A stretch of 55,000 bases of DNA, from contig NC_134029.1 in assembly GCF_964204645.1 (NCBI RefSeq), forward strand, positions 1-55,000, given 5' to 3'. The notes beneath the pieces were generated by a model. The model was not told the origin of the DNA and made no database searches. It worked only from the letters and a program-made list of their open reading frames with translations. Below, one piece after another: positions 52,946 to 55,000 of this stretch; within the stretch, counting starts at the first letter, position 1; each line of letters begins with the position of its first letter. A program made the translations under genes and the position numbers. The DNA is from Tubulanus polymorphus. Lineage: Eukaryota > Nemertea > Palaeonemertea > Tubulaniformes > Tubulanidae.

Positions 52946-55000
52946 ATGGGCAAACCAAAAAAGGGAAAGAAAGGAAAAGCTGACGACGATAATCTGTAGG
53001 TGTTAATCCCTAAGAGAGATTATTCCAAATAATCCGCTTTAATCCGTAAACAGAACCCGGTTCGATTAATGTATAGTCTGTGTGTACCGCGCTTAGATTC
53101 ATTAACTGAAACATATTGTAGAAAATAAACGCGAGAAAAATATAAACTAACTTCAGTTTCATGAAACAACAAAACACAGAAATATTCGTTCAATCATTTA
53201 CAGATTTCATCATTTAGAGTTCTTATAAATCAAGGAATTTGGACTGCTTTCTTGATTGAAAACTTTTGGCTTTTTGAAAAGCAATTTTTGGTGTCTTGTT
53301 GATGTGATGAATGACATAAGGAACCTCTTCATAAGAAACAGCCTCCACTTATTTTGAGATCTTATAATTTACTCAAGGAAGGGTCCTTAGGGGGAATGAT
53401 TCTGGATTCTGAAAGGAACCCTAGATAGCAAGGTATTAGTCCATATTTTGATTGATAATTCTAATTTATGCAGCGATGATGATCTGCCAGCGGAACTAGT
53501 GGCTAAATTAAACCTGAATAATGACGATGAAAGCAATGATGAGGAAGAAATCATCGCTATTTCTAAACCTAAAAAGAAAGAAAAGGTTCGTCTAAATTCT
53601 CTTCAACTGTTAAAATGTATGTAAAACTTGTGGTTTTTTTCAAAAATTTATTTTTTATTTTGATGAATTTTCCAGAAGAAGAAAGTGAAGATAATATTAT
53701 CAGCTGATGAGGAGGATAATGAAGATGATGGTTTGTTTGAGGCGTTGAATATGATACCAGCAGGAAATGCTGCTGCAGCTGGATTCAGTATGTTAGATAT
53801 GTTATCAGATGCTGAGGACAGTGAGGTAAACACTCACTTGTTACCCCCTCTGAACACCCCCTCTAAACACCCCCTCAAAACACCCCTTTATCCCCCGCCT
53901 GGAACATCTCCATTCTCCTTTAACTCCCTCCCTCTAAAACACTCCCCCTCCCCCAAAAAAACCCATCTTTTATTCCCAGACAGAATTATGTATATCAGTG
54001 ATTAAATTACAGAAAGAATCTGAAGAAGAATCTCCTAAAATCGTCATCAAACAAGAACCGAAAAAATCCAACAAAAAGAAAGATAAGAAGAAAAAAGAGA
54101 AATCAGCGGCCGATGAAGATTTAGACGCGTTGTTAGCCGAAATAGAATCGGCACCGGTTAAAAAAACTGGCAAAAAAAAGAAAAAGGAAAAAATAGCGGA
54201 AGAAGAAGATTTAGACTCGATACTTGCTGAAATAGAGGCTGAAACGTCGGGGGTCAAAGAGTCACCAGAGGGCGTGGTCAAACAGGATGAGACAGTTGTA
54301 ACCGGGGAAGATGCGGTAACTGTCGCCGATAACGACGATGGTGATGAGGTTAAAACAATGAAAACAGCAGCTCAGAAACGCAAAGAGAAGAAAGAGAGAG
54401 AGAAAGAGAAAAGAAGAGAAGAGGGGAAGAAGGTAAGAGAGAGAGAGGAGGAGAGAGGGAGGGAGAGAGAGAGGGAGGAGGAGAGAGGGGAGGGAGAGAA
54501 AATGTGAGGATTATTAATTACTATTGGTGGTGTGTTTAACTTTGATTCTTATTTTCTTTCAGAAAAAAGCAAATGAAGCAAATAAGGAGCCAGAATCAGC
54601 AGCAGCAGCAGCAGCAGCAGCAGCTACAGCAGCAGGTACTACAGATACAGCTGCTGCTGAGATAGAGGTGGAGGTAGCTGAGGTTAAACCAGCTGCAGAT
54701 GCCGGGGAAGACGCTGAACCAACTGAAGAGAAAGAGGACAGTAAGAAAAAGAAGAAAAAAGATAAGAAAAAAGCTAAACTGGAAGCAGAGAAGGAGAAAG
54801 AAAAGGAGAAAGAGAAGGAGAAAGGAGGGAAGAAAAAAATGGGAAAATCAACGGTTCGTAAATAAATGGATGAAATGGAGAATTAGTTAATGAATAACGA
54901 GTGTTAATTGTGTTGTTAATTGTTTGTAGCTGTTAGCGATGCAAGAGGCTTTGAGAAAAGCTAAAGAAGAAGAAGAAAGATTAAAAAGAGAAGAGGAAGA
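52946..55000 (+). CDS. EIF5B: EIF5B, translation initiation factor (N-terminal part, cut by window end)
   Basis: Ribosome-dependent GTPase that joins subunits in initiation (family knowledge). Exons seen: 52946-52995, 53474-53585, 53676-53825, 54013-54432, 54563-54853 and 54930 to the window end. Only the charged N-terminal extension is present: MGKPKKGKKGKADDD, acidic blocks, DLDALLAEIE and DLDSILAEIE motifs typical of eIF5B, a Lys/Glu-rich stretch, and LLAMQEALRKAKEEEERLKR, which matches the segment before the GTPase domain in other animals. Poly-Ala and Lys/Glu tracts are lineage-specific. The GTPase core should lie to the right. Introns 3 and 4 have low-complexity sequence right after the donors (C-rich at 53826, GA-rich at 54433). 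Confidence 0.9.

Overview
This is a gene-dense stretch of an animal nuclear genome: spliced genes with short GT-AG introns, a tRNA gene, tRNA-derived SINE-like pieces, MITE-like foldbacks and an exceptional load of minisatellites. TTAGGG-type interstitial repeats, AT-rich codon use and the gene set (SLX4, MAP2K5, MSL3, LRRC49, SIRT6, GM2A, EIF5B) fit a marine-type invertebrate, most likely a lophotrochozoan. A cephalochordate cannot be excluded. The species cannot be named from the sequence.

Layout, left to right: 1-5.8 kb is intergenic with a tRNA-His(GTG) and several tandem arrays. SLX4 (17 exons, minus, 14740 to 5855) follows a small single-pass membrane protein gene whose stop codon lies only 4 nt before the SLX4 ATG. 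A 375-bp divergent spacer leads to MAP2K5/MEK5 (18 exons, plus), then a gene for a secreted, probably GPI-anchored protein with seven SRCR-like modules (10 exons, plus), then MSL3 (10 exons, plus). A small conserved Cys-rich protein gene (minus) and LRRC49 (18 exons, minus) follow. LRRC49 is head-to-head with SIRT6 (6 exons, plus). SIRT6 converges on an unrecognised coiled-coil gene (11 exons, minus). GM2A (4 exons, minus) is head-to-head with EIF5B (plus), which runs off the window end. I rebuilt the exon chains by hand from splice sites, reading frame and family similarity. Every complete chain sums to a multiple of three with matching phases.

The genes are not an operon or a pathway. They are housekeeping genes (DNA repair scaffold, MAPK signalling, H4K16 acetylation complex, tubulin polyglutamylation, deacylase, lysosomal cofactor, translation initiation) packed closely, often sharing divergent promoters.

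The most striking signal is architectural. In at least eight genes, minisatellites start within a few to about 40 nt of a 5' splice site, or end on a 3' splice site, and sometimes the repeat unit contains the splice signal itself. MSL3 has one array with 13 copies of a complete acceptor module and another with seven acceptors, six of them in frame 33 bp apart. One motif (CAGTTCCACAGTTC) occurs just downstream of donors in three unrelated genes, always in the transcript sense.
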